A stretch of DNA of 64,000 nucleotides, taken from Pedobacter sp. Leaf170 (lineage in GTDB: Bacteria; Bacteroidota; Bacteroidia; Sphingobacteriales; Sphingobacteriaceae). The translations under genes were made by a program, and so were the position numbers. The notes beneath the pieces were generated by a model. That model had not been told where the DNA came from and searched no databases. It was given only the letters and a program-made list of their open reading frames with translations. Each line of letters starts with the position of its first letter. Position 1 is the first letter of the stretch. This document shows, in pieces, positions 52,987 through 61,424 of the stretch. The stretch is from NCBI RefSeq assembly GCF_920984665.1, contig NZ_CAKLBP010000003.1, positions 248,001 through 312,000 of the forward strand, in the 5' to 3' direction.

Positions 52987-53775
52987 ATGGATTTAAGAAA
53001 TAGTACAGTGTTAATTACCGGCGGAACAAGCGGTATTGGTTTGGAGTTAGTAAAACAATTGACTGAACTAGGTGCAACAATTTTGCTAACAGGCCGCAAG
53101 CTTGATGCCCTAAACGAAACAAAAGCGCAATTCCCTAACGTACATACATTTCAAAGCGATGTGAGTAAGCCAAATGACATAAAAGATTTGTTTGAGATGG
53201 TTACCACGCTTTTTCCAAACTTAAACATCATCATCAATAACGCAGGATTAATGCGCTTAATTGATTTGCAAGACACATCTATAGATTTAGAAAACATTAA
53301 CCAGGAAATTTCTACCAATCTAACCGGCACCATCCAAATGGTCCATCAGTTTCTGCCACATTTACTAAAACAGCAATCTTCGGCAATCGTAAATGTTTCT
53401 TCAGGCATAGCTTTATTGAGTTATTCGGCTGCGCCGATTTACAGTGCTGCAAAAGCTGGTGTTAGGGCCTATACACAGGCATTACGTTTGCAACTCGAAG
53501 ACACCAATGTTAAGGTTTTTGAAATGATTCCGCCGGGAGTAAAAACCAACTTACAAAACGATTGGGAGAAACAACCGAATCAAAGCATGATGATGACTGC
53601 AGAAAAAATGGTTGAAGTAGCTATTGATGGACTTATTAAAGATAAAAAAGAACTGAAACCCTTCATGATTCGCATTATTAAATTTGCAAACAGACTAATG
53701 CCCAATGCTTTATTAAAATTTGGACATCGGGAATTTAAAGAGATTAAGAAAATCAAAATTGAAAAACAGATATGA
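52987..53775 (+). CDS. SDR-family oxidoreductase (DltE-like)
   Basis: A 262-residue short-chain dehydrogenase. It has the Rossmann motif TGGTSGIG near residue 10, NNAG in IIINNAGLM, the catalytic Ser in NVSSGIA, and YSAAKAG with Tyr and Lys. Its C-terminal tail is typical of the DltE-like group. The substrate is unknown. The start is ATG 52987 (MDLRNSTVLITGG); the 19 upstream codons read as noncoding. It opens a tight four-gene operon and overlaps the DUF2147 gene by 4 bases. Confidence 0.9.
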   Translation: MDLRNSTVLITGGTSGIGLELVKQLTELGATILLTGRKLDALNETKAQFPNVHTFQSDVSKPNDIKDLFEMVTTLFPNLNIIINNAGLMRLIDLQDTSIDLENINQEISTNLTGTIQMVHQFLPHLLKQQSSAIVNVSSGIALLSYSAAPIYSAAKAGVRAYTQALRLQLEDTNVKVFEMIPPGVKTNLQNDWEKQPNQSMMMTAEKMVEVAIDGLIKDKKELKPFMIRIIKFANRLMPNALLKFGHREFKEIKKIKIEKQI

Positions 53776-54215
53776 AAATGATGCTTTTTGCAGGCTTAAT
53801 AATGCTTGGCACTTTAACTGGTTTTGCGCAGCAGCCAGCTGATAAAATTATCGGACAATGGGAAAGTATAGATGGTGATGTAAAATTGAAATTCGATATT
53901 TTTAAAGAAAATGGTAAGTATTCCGGAAAACTTCTGTGGGCATCAAACATGTATGAAGCTGATGGAAAAACGCCTAAGAAAGATGATAATAACCCCGATA
54001 AATCTCTAATAAACCGTTCGAGAAAAGGCATTGTAAATATTACTAATCTAAAATTTGAAAATGGCGAATACAGTGGCGGCAAACTTTACAATCCTGGTGA
54101 TGGCAATACTTACAGCCTGAATGCAAAGTTGAAAAATGACAAAGAACTTCATTTCCGCGGTTATTTAGGCATTTCTATTTTAGGCAAAACGTTGAAGTTT
54201 AAAAGAATTCTGTAA
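53772..54215 (+). CDS. Secreted DUF2147 protein
   Basis: A 147-residue exported protein: signal peptide ending in TGFAQQ, then the DUF2147 barrel with IIGQWES, GKYSGKLLW, INRSRKGIVNI and LHFRGYLGISILGKTLKFKRI. Members are small periplasmic proteins of unknown function, often with lipid- or stress-related neighbours. Its ATG overlaps the SDR stop by 4 bases. Confidence 0.88.
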   Translation: MKMMLFAGLIMLGTLTGFAQQPADKIIGQWESIDGDVKLKFDIFKENGKYSGKLLWASNMYEADGKTPKKDDNNPDKSLINRSRKGIVNITNLKFENGEYSGGKLYNPGDGNTYSLNAKLKNDKELHFRGYLGISILGKTLKFKRIL

Positions 54216-54241
54216 ATTGATATACAAATTAAAACCAACAA

Positions 54242-54604
54242 ATGATTAAAAGTATAATTTCTCTGCTGCTACTATTGGTTTCGGCAGGGCTTTCATTCAA
54301 ACACGGATGGGACACGCTGAATTACAAAAAACATCCCGAATCATTAAAAATGATGAATGAACTGGGAATTTCTGAAGGAATGATTCCCATATTTGGTGTA
54401 TTAACCATTCTAATCGGCATACTTTTGCTGATTCCAAAGACGTTTTTTTTGGGTAACCTGCTAAACGCAATATCAATTGTAATAATAATGGCGCTGGCTG
54501 TAAAAGCAGGAAATTTTAAAATGGTACTGATGGAAATTCCATTCTTAATATTGCCATTGATAATGATTTGGTTAAAATATCCATTTCTAAAAAATTCGAT
54601 TTAA
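54242..54604 (+). CDS. DoxX-like small membrane protein
   Basis: A 120-residue protein with four hydrophobic helices (about 5-22, 48-65, 70-88 and 96-113). The charged loop after helix 1 (KHGWDTLNYKKHPESLKMM) is typical of DoxX-like proteins. A quinone or thiol-linked role is known for some relatives; here it is unproven. It lies 26 bases after DUF2147 and 2 bases before the AraC gene. Confidence 0.82.
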   Translation: MIKSIISLLLLLVSAGLSFKHGWDTLNYKKHPESLKMMNELGISEGMIPIFGVLTILIGILLLIPKTFFLGNLLNAISIVIIMALAVKAGNFKMVLMEIPFLILPLIMIWLKYPFLKNSI

Positions 54605-54606
54605 GC

Positions 54607-55506
54607 ATGATACCAGTTCGCATAAAATCTATAACCCAAATCCATCAGCTAGCAGGCTTAGCAAAACCTAACCATCCATTAATTAGCATTGTTGATGTAT
54701 CAAAATTCAGCAACGAGAGCGAGGTTAATGCTGTAGTTTTTGATGTGTATGCAATATCTGTAAAACGTGGCTGTAACAATTTATTGTATGGACAACAGAA
54801 GTATGATTCTGATAATGGCTTAATGGCTTTTATGTCGCCCGGACAAGTTTTACGTGGAGAAGAAGGTGGACTACCGCCAAATTTAGAAGGTTGGATGCTT
54901 TTTATTCACCCCGATTTCTTAAGGAACACGCAACTCGCTAAAACGATAAAAAAATACGAATATTTTGAATATTCAGTAAATGAAGCTTTATTTCTATCGC
55001 CTAAAGAAGAGCTTATAATTAGTGGTGTTTTGGAAAATATTAGAAATGAGTACGAATCTAACATCGATAAATTTAGTCAGGATATTATTGTTTCTCATTT
55101 GGAAACTTTGTTAAATTATGCCGAAAGATTCTATCAAAGGCAATTTATCACCCGAAAAATAACCAATCATCAGGTATTAGACCGGCTGGAAGCCTTGTTA
55201 GACAAGCATTTGAAAGATGAGAACTTAATTTTGAAAGGTTTACCAAGCGTACAATATATAGCCGAAAATTTAAACATGTCGGGCAAATATTTAAGCAGCT
55301 TATTAAAACAGCTAACTGGCCAGACAACACAGCAACATATACACGATAAATTGATTGAAAAAGCAAAAGAAAAACTATCGACAACCAATTTATCTGTTAG
55401 CGAAATTGCCTACCAACTAGGATTTGAACATTCTCAAAGTTTCAGCAAATTATTTAAAAGCAAAACCAATAACAGCCCCTTGCAATTTCGCGATAGCTTT
55501 AACTAA
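54607..55506 (+). CDS. AraC-family transcriptional regulator
   Basis: A 299-residue regulator. The N-terminal region (1-170) is cupin-like (LLYGQQKYDS, MAFMSPGQVL) and the C-terminal region has two helix-turn-helices. The second is marked by SVSEIAYQLGFEHSQSFSKLFKSKTNNSPLQFR. The start is ATG 54607, two bases after the DoxX-like stop. As last gene of the SDR-DUF2147-DoxX operon it most likely controls that operon; the inducer is unknown. Confidence 0.92.
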   Translation: MIPVRIKSITQIHQLAGLAKPNHPLISIVDVSKFSNESEVNAVVFDVYAISVKRGCNNLLYGQQKYDSDNGLMAFMSPGQVLRGEEGGLPPNLEGWMLFIHPDFLRNTQLAKTIKKYEYFEYSVNEALFLSPKEELIISGVLENIRNEYESNIDKFSQDIIVSHLETLLNYAERFYQRQFITRKITNHQVLDRLEALLDKHLKDENLILKGLPSVQYIAENLNMSGKYLSSLLKQLTGQTTQQHIHDKLIEKAKEKLSTTNLSVSEIAYQLGFEHSQSFSKLFKSKTNNSPLQFRDSFN

Positions 55507-55578
55507 ATAATACACCAAAACAAGTAATCAGCTGTAGCGTAATTTCAAATTCGAACGTTTTATTCAAAAACAATTATA

Positions 55579-55659
55579 ATGAAAATTAAACCCCTATTAT
55601 TATTAAAAGCAATTACTTGTATTTTATTGATAATTACGATAATACAGCTTACAAAATAG
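55579..55659 (+). CDS. Possible 26-residue membrane peptide
   Basis: ATG to TAG frame with a Lys-rich start and one hydrophobic stretch (LLLLKAITCILLIITIIQL). It could be a tiny membrane protein or a chance frame in AT-rich DNA. No promoter box was seen. Confidence 0.25.
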   Translation: MKIKPLLLLKAITCILLIITIIQLTK

Positions 55660-55715
55660 CATAACCATAAATGATTATGCCAGCTATTGAAGCAGTAAAA
55701 TCTTTTGAAGATCTG

Positions 55716-56207
55716 CTAAGCGAGTTTCCAATCTGGCCTTTCAAAATGGCAGGTATAACCGTAAGGAATTTTTTGCAGATAATCCTGATGATCTTCTTCC
55801 GCAATCCAAAAATCAGTAGCGGGCACAACTTCTGTTACCACTTTGCCTGGCCAAATACCCGAAGCATCCATTTCCGAAATTAATTCTTTTGCAATGCTTT
55901 CTTGTTCTGGTGATAAATAGAAAATAGCCGAACGGTAAGAAGTTCCAACATCATTACCTTGCCTATTCTTGGTACTCGGGTCATGTATCTGAAAAAAATA
56001 CTCCAGAAGTTTTCTGTAAGATAATATGGATGGATCAAATTCAATCTCAATCGCTTCTGCATGCGTTCCGTGATTTCTGTAAGTTGCGTTTGGCACATCA
56101 CCACCAGTGTAACCAACCACTGTAGATTTTACACCAGGCAAATGCCTGATAAGTTCTTCAACGCCCCAAAAACAGCCACCGGCTAATATTGCTTTCTCAG
56201 TATCCAT
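55716..56207 (-). CDS. msrA: Peptide methionine sulfoxide reductase A
   Basis: A 163-residue MsrA. The active-site motif GGCFWG carries Cys12, and GYTGG and [23 protein letters not shown] follow. It reduces the S-epimer of methionine sulfoxide in proteins using thioredoxin. A second cysteine near the C-terminus (YTCHFERP) could act as the resolving one. It is monocistronic, downstream of tRNA-Ser on the same strand. Confidence 0.95.
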   Translation of the reverse strand: MDTEKAILAGGCFWGVEELIRHLPGVKSTVVGYTGGDVPNATYRNHGTHAEAIEIEFDPSILSYRKLLEYFFQIHDPSTKNRQGNDVGTSYRSAIFYLSPEQESIAKELISEMDASGIWPGKVVTEVVPATDFWIAEEDHQDYLQKIPYGYTCHFERPDWKLA

Positions 56208-56340
56208 AATATTATATTTATGATGAAGGTACGCAGTGCCAAAACTTTAAACAAATAGATATAGCCTATTTACATGATAAAGACAATTTTGAGATGAAAT
56301 ACGCGATTTGAAAGAGATTTCAAGATTGGAACAAAACAAA

Positions 56341-56367
56341 AAAGGAGATTAAAAAATCTCCTTTTTT
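56341..56367 (-). terminator. Terminator of tRNA-Ser
   Basis: AAAGGAGA pairs with TCTCCTTT, with A and T runs on both sides, 8 bases past the tRNA 3' end. Confidence 0.8.
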
Positions 56368-56374
56368 GCTGATG

Positions 56375-56459
56375 CGGAAAGCGAGGGATTCGAACCCCCG
56401 GACCTATGACAGTCAACAGTTTTCAAGACTGCCGCATTCGACCACTCTGCCAGCTTTCC
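56375..56459 (-). tRNA. tRNA-Ser (TGA anticodon)
   Basis: An 85-base class II tRNA on the minus strand. The acceptor stem GGAAAGC pairs with GCTTTCC with discriminator G. The anticodon loop CTTGAAA gives TGA (56423-56425), there is a long variable arm, and the T arm contains GGTTCGAATCC. The 3' CCA is not encoded. Confidence 0.97.
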
Positions 56460-56463
56460 GCTG

Positions 56464-56495
56464 CAAAAGTAATCATCTAATTGATATCTGCACAA
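56464..56495 (-). promoter_or_regulatory. tRNA-Ser promoter
   Basis: TTG (56493-56495), a 21-base spacer and TACTTTTG (56464-56471) on the minus strand, 4 bases before the tRNA 5' end. The spacing equals that of the ubiX promoter. Confidence 0.7.
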
Positions 56496-56693
56496 TAAAA
56501 AAACAGATTAACCATAGAATTTTTATAAGACTATGATTATCAAGCAAAATATTTTGATTTTCAAACTCCCTCTGTCATCAGAATTTACTTCTATGAAAAT
56601 AAGAAACTAAACACACCAATATTTTTTTACGCTGTAGCTTAAGCAGTTACAATTTCTTAACAAATCAGCAATAAATAAAAAGCTAAAAGCCTT

Positions 56694-56701
56694 TAATTTT
56701 G
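56694..56701 (+). promoter_or_regulatory. Putative -7 box of the 66-residue coiled-coil gene
   Basis: TAATTTTG ends 4 bases before the ATG, so the message would have no leader. Confidence 0.45.
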
Positions 56702-56705
56702 CACT

Positions 56706-56906
56706 ATGGCAAATCAAAACATCAGCAAATTATTGCAGAACAAAATAGAGTTATTAAAAATTGAAGTAGAAAATGCGCAGTTAGAATTAAAAAAATGGGA
56801 AAGCATGGCTGATGAATATAACGCACAACCCGATAAATTTGAGCTTATTGCTACCTTACTCGTAGGGGAAGCGGCCGAAAATAAAAAATCAAGAAAAAAG
56901 GCATAG
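56706..56906 (+). CDS. Small coiled-coil protein
   Basis: A 66-residue ORF with one strong amphipathic helix (LLQNKIELLKIEVENAQLELKKWESM) and a lysine-rich tail (ENKKSRKKA). No family is recognised. A perfect TAnnTTTG box just before the ATG supports expression. It is convergent with the paralogue gene at 56968. Confidence 0.6.
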   Translation: MANQNISKLLQNKIELLKIEVENAQLELKKWESMADEYNAQPDKFELIATLLVGEAAENKKSRKKA

Positions 56907-56967
56907 CGGTAAAACTTCCTGAATTTTAGAAATGATGATTGCCAATTGCAAATGGAGTAATCATCAA

Positions 56968-57264
56968 TTACATGGCGCTAACTGAAAGCGCTGTGCTCCG
57001 CTCTGCACAATTAAATTGCAATTGATCTAAAAATTCACCGTCATGATTCAAAATAAATAATTCCAGCGGATGGGAAAAATCTACCAGCGCACCAAGTTTA
57101 GGCATTAGGCTAGACGTAAAAGCATGCTCATCAACATTCTGTAGCAATTGGATAAAAACCAAACTGTTATTCATAAAGCGAACTACATCAATAAAACCCG
57201 GCCATTCCAATTTTATTTTATCGATAAATGCATGGGTATTATGTCTTTCTATCAATCTGAGCAT
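56968..57264 (-). CDS. Small unknown protein, paralogue of the one at 51692-51967
   Basis: A 98-residue protein sharing KIK-x-EWPG and LVDFS-x-P, with matching spacing, with the 91-residue protein 5 kb upstream. It has a longer C-terminus (QFNCAERSTALSVSAM). Function is unknown and no signal peptide is present. A TATATTTG box (57285-57292, minus) is 20 bases before the ATG. Confidence 0.65.
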   Translation of the reverse strand: MLRLIERHNTHAFIDKIKLEWPGFIDVVRFMNNSLVFIQLLQNVDEHAFTSSLMPKLGALVDFSHPLELFILNHDGEFLDQLQFNCAERSTALSVSAM

Positions 57265-57284
57265 GGCTTTAACAGGATTATCAG

Positions 57285-57292
57285 CAAATATA
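57285..57292 (-). promoter_or_regulatory. Putative -7 box of the 98-residue paralogue gene
   Basis: TATATTTG on the minus strand, a perfect TAnnTTTG match. Confidence 0.45.
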
Positions 57293-57474
57293 ACATCACC
57301 AGATAGTAAAACAGATTTAGCGAAGAGAAATGGACAAATAGCTTTTGACTTTTATCATCACCTAAATGAATAAAATTTATAAATCCTGATGGTAACAAAA
57401 TTATAAATCTAAATAATCGATAATCGGGTATTATTACGTTAGAATTAAAACTACATTATGCTACCTTTGTGTAT

Positions 57475-57717
57475 ATGGAGTCGCTGATAAAAATTAATAA
57501 ATTAAAATCGTTTTTGAAGAAAATACAACTGCTTCAGGGCTATGGCGATATGAATTCTTATGCACTGGCGCAAGAGTATAAAAAATTTGCAAACGTTTCG
57601 GAGATTAAGCTAAATAAAATAGTGGATGCTTTTTCTTCACCAAGAACCTGGCATTCGGGTAAAAGAAAATTTATTGATGATATTGAAACCCAAATTGGAG
57701 ATGCACATAATTCTTAA
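57475..57717 (+). CDS. Small protein of unknown function
   Basis: An 80-residue soluble ORF (MESLIKINKLKSFLKKIQLL...), helical and basic, with a C-terminal RTWHSGKRKFIDDIETQIG. No family is recognised. A GTG at 57469 overlaps the last base of a TACCTTTG box (57462-57469), so the ATG is preferred; the message would be nearly leaderless. Confidence 0.55.
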   Translation: MESLIKINKLKSFLKKIQLLQGYGDMNSYALAQEYKKFANVSEIKLNKIVDAFSSPRTWHSGKRKFIDDIETQIGDAHNS

Positions 57718-57843
57718 AATCAACAGCTAAAAACAAATGGAAAAATGTTATTGTAATTCATTTTTACAACGAATATTCGATACAACAATAAACATGATTT
57801 AGGCAACTAGCATTTAAAGAAATAAATTTTGTTGCTTAAAAGA

Positions 57844-58044
57844 TTAAACTACCAATGCTGATGCGAGCGACAGCGCATTTTTTAAGTTGTTTTTGCATTT
57901 CAAAAGATAATCTACACTGCCCAAATCGTTTTTTATCTGAGTGCTGTTATCCATTTTTGCATCGGTAAAGAACACACTGTTTGAAAGTTTAGCTTTAAAA
58001 CCTGGAGTAATCTTTGATTCTATTTCTATGGCTGTAGCTTTCAT
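57844..58044 (-). CDS. Small protein of unknown function
   Basis: A 66-residue ORF (MKATAIEIESKITPGFKAKL...) with one cysteine (DYLLKCKNNL) and an Ala/Leu-rich end (LKNALSLASALVV). No family is recognised. A TACATTTG box on the minus strand (58061-58068), 16 bases before the ATG, supports it being a gene. Confidence 0.5.
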   Translation of the reverse strand: MKATAIEIESKITPGFKAKLSNSVFFTDAKMDNSTQIKNDLGSVDYLLKCKNNLKNALSLASALVV

Positions 58045-58060
58045 CGGGTTTAACTATACG

Positions 58061-58068
58061 CAAATGTA
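58061..58068 (-). promoter_or_regulatory. Putative -7 box of the 66-residue minus-strand gene
   Basis: TACATTTG on the minus strand, a perfect TAnnTTTG match. Confidence 0.4.
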
Positions 58069-58219
58069 CATTTAATATTAAAGTAATAGATTAATTTAAT
58101 ATTAAATCTCCACTCCTGCAAGAAATACAAGTATTGATTAACAAAAGATTAGCCTGGATTGAGTATAAATAAGCATCGCCTAAATCTGGCTGTATAGTAG
58201 CAATTATATATTCATTCGT

Positions 58220-58227
58220 TATATTTG
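58220..58227 (+). promoter_or_regulatory. Putative -7 box of the histidine-kinase gene
   Basis: TATATTTG ends 9 bases before the kinase ATG, leaving a leader of about 3 bases. Confidence 0.45.
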
Positions 58228-58236
58228 TATTAGTTT

Positions 58237-60213
58237 ATGACAGACTTTACAAATAGTTCTACTACGACATTTAGCGATGAAACGCTTCTCGAAGTTCTTC
58301 AAAACACTCAGGAAGCTACAGCAATATATACAAATGAAAACCTCTTTATCCGCTTTGCAAACAATGCAATGCTCAATATATGGGGTAAAGAACGAACTAT
58401 TGTAGGTAAAAATCTAGAAGATGCTTTACCAGAAATTGTTGGTCAGCCTTTTATAAATATCCTAAAAAACGTTTGGAGAACCGGGGTAAGTTATTATGCA
58501 TCAGATACTGCTGCAGAGCTTATTGTAAACGGCGAACGACAAACCTTCTATTTCGATTTTGAATACCGGGCAATGCTGGATGAAAATCAGAAAACTTACT
58601 GTATTATCCACACCAGCCGGGATGTATCTCAAAGAAGAGCATCATTAATTTTAATAGGCGAAAAGGAGGAAGAAGAGCAGGCAATCAATGAAGAAATGGC
58701 TGCTACGGTTGAAGAATTATTATCTACGAACGAGGAGTTAAATAAATCGATGGTGTTGCTCGCCGATAGCAGGGAGCACATCAGAACAATTATAGAACAG
58801 GCTCCTGTTGGTATTTGTGTTTTAGAAGGTGATGATTTGGTTATCGACATTGCCAACAAAGTCATCTTAAACATCTGGGGAAGAAAAGAAAGTGAGGTTA
58901 TTGGAAAACCACATGAACTTGCTCGTCCGGAACTAAAGGGCCAGCCTGTTAACAAATGGCTTAGAGACGTTTATGAAACCGGAATAGCAAAGGTTAATAA
59001 CGTTTTCAGGGTGATGCTTTATCAGGAAAATGGTTTGAGAGAGGCATTTGTAAATTCTATCTATCAACCAATAAAATCATCTTCTGGCCAGATAACCGGC
59101 ATATTAGTGATACTGGAAGAAATTACCAATCAAATACTTGCATCCAGAGCGCATGAAAAAAACCAGCTAATGCTTGCAATGGCTATTGATGCCGGTGAAC
59201 TTGGAACCTTTTTTTATGAACCCGAAAATAATCTCTTCTCTGGCAATGATTTATTAAAAAGCTGGTTCGGACTCTCATCAGATGACAAACTGGATTTAGG
59301 CATTGCACTTTCCGCCATCCACGAAGAAGACAGAGAATTGGTGAGCAAATCCATCAGCGAAGCATTGATGCAGGAATCTGGTGGCCGCTATGCGATTGAT
59401 TACCGAATCAGGGCTAATCCCGATGCTGAATTCAGAACCGTTCAGGCCATTGGCAGAACAACTTTTGATACGAATGGCAAGGCTTTAAGTTTAAATGGAA
59501 CCGTACGAGACATTACCGAACAAAAGAAAGATGAACAGCGTAAGGATGATTTTATTAGCATGGTTAGCCACGAACTAAAAACACCTTTAACATCCCTGAA
59601 TGCATATATTCAGCTTTTGCAACGAACAGCAATTAAGCAGAAAGATAAAGACCTGGAAGGTGTTTTACAGAAAGCATTGAAGCAAATAAGAAGCATGACT
59701 TCTATGATTAATGGTTTTCTGAACGTTTCGAGATTAGAATCTGGTAAAATGTCTATTGATGCTACAACATTTGATGTAAAGGGACTTTTTGATGAATTAG
59801 AATCCGAACTTTCGGCCACTATTCATACACACCATCTTGAATTTATAACGGCTGATGATGTATACCTTAATGCAGATAGAGATAAAATCGCCCAGGTGGT
59901 TCAAAATTTAGTAGGCAATGCCGTAAAATACTCGCCTATGAGTTCGACCATTACAATTGGCTATGCAGTAAAAGATGATAAGGTGGTTTTCTCTGTTGAG
60001 GATAAGGGAATGGGCATTGCCGAAGAAGATCAGGAGCACATTTTCGAAAGATATTATCGCGTAAAAAACCAGCAAATGGGCTCTATTGCAGGTTTTGGAA
60101 TTGGCTTGTACTTATGCAAAGAGATTATAGAAAGACACGGCGGCAACATTTGGCTAAACAGCGAATGGAACAATGGAACAACATTTTATTTCCAGCTATC
60201 TTTAGTAAAATAA
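58237..60213 (+). CDS. Cytoplasmic multi-PAS sensor histidine kinase
   Basis: A 658-residue kinase with no membrane helix. There are three PAS-like domains, at about 15-130, 185-300 and 305-430. A charged coiled linker at about 140-175 (GEKEEEEQAINEEMAATVEELLSTNEEL) follows the first. The dimerisation domain has the phospho-acceptor His445 in MVSHELKTPL. The ATPase has an N box (VQNLVGNAVKYSP) and a G box (GFGIGLYLCKEI). The signal is probably a soluble ligand or redox state. No response regulator is adjacent; the orphan regulator at 15.2 kb is a possible but unproven partner. Confidence 0.92.
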   Translation: MTDFTNSSTTTFSDETLLEVLQNTQEATAIYTNENLFIRFANNAMLNIWGKERTIVGKNLEDALPEIVGQPFINILKNVWRTGVSYYASDTAAELIVNGERQTFYFDFEYRAMLDENQKTYCIIHTSRDVSQRRASLILIGEKEEEEQAINEEMAATVEELLSTNEELNKSMVLLADSREHIRTIIEQAPVGICVLEGDDLVIDIANKVILNIWGRKESEVIGKPHELARPELKGQPVNKWLRDVYETGIAKVNNVFRVMLYQENGLREAFVNSIYQPIKSSSGQITGILVILEEITNQILASRAHEKNQLMLAMAIDAGELGTFFYEPENNLFSGNDLLKSWFGLSSDDKLDLGIALSAIHEEDRELVSKSISEALMQESGGRYAIDYRIRANPDAEFRTVQAIGRTTFDTNGKALSLNGTVRDITEQKKDEQRKDDFISMVSHELKTPLTSLNAYIQLLQRTAIKQKDKDLEGVLQKALKQIRSMTSMINGFLNVSRLESGKMSIDATTFDVKGLFDELESELSATIHTHHLEFITADDVYLNADRDKIAQVVQNLVGNAVKYSPMSSTITIGYAVKDDKVVFSVEDKGMGIAEEDQEHIFERYYRVKNQQMGSIAGFGIGLYLCKEIIERHGGNIWLNSEWNNGTTFYFQLSLVK

Positions 60214-60302
60214 TCCGCCAGGTTATTTATAACGATAATATGTAGCCTCATTTTTACAGGATATCTTTTTCACATGGCTTATTTTTAGCAAAAAAATATC
60301 CT

Positions 60303-61337
60303 ATGATTAATAAAATATCCAGCATTGCACTGTTTGCCTTATTTTCCACAGCAGCAATAGCGCAAATCTCACCTACGCCTGCTGCAGCTCAGCAACCACA
60401 ACGCCGCAACGCACCGCGACCTTATGCCATTACCATTGATAATAAGACTAAAGTTAGTCTGGATACTGCAAAAGTAAATGCAGCCTTTAGGGCAGCTTAC
60501 CCTGCTTTTGCAATCGCAGATGGCTACCGAACCAAACGTGAGGTAAACATGCGGGTTATAGATACGGCCGGCAAATTTACTTTAAAAGCAGTACCCGGCG
60601 AGATTATAGTGAACAGCAAATGGATTAAAAAGAAAAAGAATTTTGATAATTTTCAAGCAAGTTTACAGGAGGCACTTCACAAAAACTGGTCATCGGTAGA
60701 TACCATAAAAAAGGACGATTATCAGTTGGTTTTCATCAACAAAAATTCTGCTTTTAATCCGGTAATACAGAAAGAATTAATTGAAACCTATTTTAAAGTG
60801 TTCCCTACCTTAGTGAGCACTTTTAATGATAAAACCACGCACCAGGTAATTTTTGTAACCGATACCGCTTACAAAGGTGTTGCAGAAGCCAGCGGAAATC
60901 GTATTCTGTTTAGCACAAATTACATGAATGCCCACCCTACCGATATCGACATAGTAACGCATGAAGGTATGCACCTTGTTCAGGGTTATGGTTATGGCTC
61001 TGGTCCAGTTTGGCTAACCGAAGGTATCGCAGATTTTATCCGTTACAGATACGGTGTAGATAATATCGGTTCGAAATGGAAATTGCCGGATTTAACAGAA
61101 AAACATAACGAGAAAAAATATGAAAACAGCTACAGAATTACCGCTCGTTTTTTTGAATGGATAGACCAAAAAATTAAGCCCGGTGTAATTATCGATATAG
61201 ATAAAGAACTGCGAAACAAAACCTATACGCAAAATACATGGGTAAAACTTACAGGAAAAACGATAGATGAGCTTTGGGCAGAATATGCTAAAAACCCTGA
61301 ATTAACCTTAAAATATAGCGGTAAAGAAAGGGCTTAG
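60303..61337 (+). CDS. Secreted basic-secretory-protein-like metalloprotease
   Basis: A 344-residue exported protein: signal peptide ending in AIAQ. The BSP peptidase domain has a zinc motif THEGMH (His220, Glu221, His224) followed by GSGPVWLTEGIADFIRYRYG. WVKLTGKTIDELWAEY ends the domain. Plant members of this family are linked to defence; bacterial ones are presumed zinc peptidases. It precedes a bidirectional terminator. Confidence 0.88.
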   Translation: MINKISSIALFALFSTAAIAQISPTPAAAQQPQRRNAPRPYAITIDNKTKVSLDTAKVNAAFRAAYPAFAIADGYRTKREVNMRVIDTAGKFTLKAVPGEIIVNSKWIKKKKNFDNFQASLQEALHKNWSSVDTIKKDDYQLVFINKNSAFNPVIQKELIETYFKVFPTLVSTFNDKTTHQVIFVTDTAYKGVAEASGNRILFSTNYMNAHPTDIDIVTHEGMHLVQGYGYGSGPVWLTEGIADFIRYRYGVDNIGSKWKLPDLTEKHNEKKYENSYRITARFFEWIDQKIKPGVIIDIDKELRNKTYTQNTWVKLTGKTIDELWAEYAKNPELTLKYSGKERA

Positions 61338-61354
61338 CAAAAAATTGTATTATA

Positions 61355-61390
61355 AACAAAGGCCGGTAATTAACAAAATCGGCCTTTGTT
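61355..61390. terminator. Bidirectional terminator between the protease and Gfo/Idh genes
   Basis: AACAAAGGCCG (61355-61365) pairs perfectly with CGGCCTTTGTT (61380-61390). Confidence 0.8.
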
Positions 61391-61424
61391 ATTTATATTC
61401 TTGTATATCCTGGTTACCTTGAAA

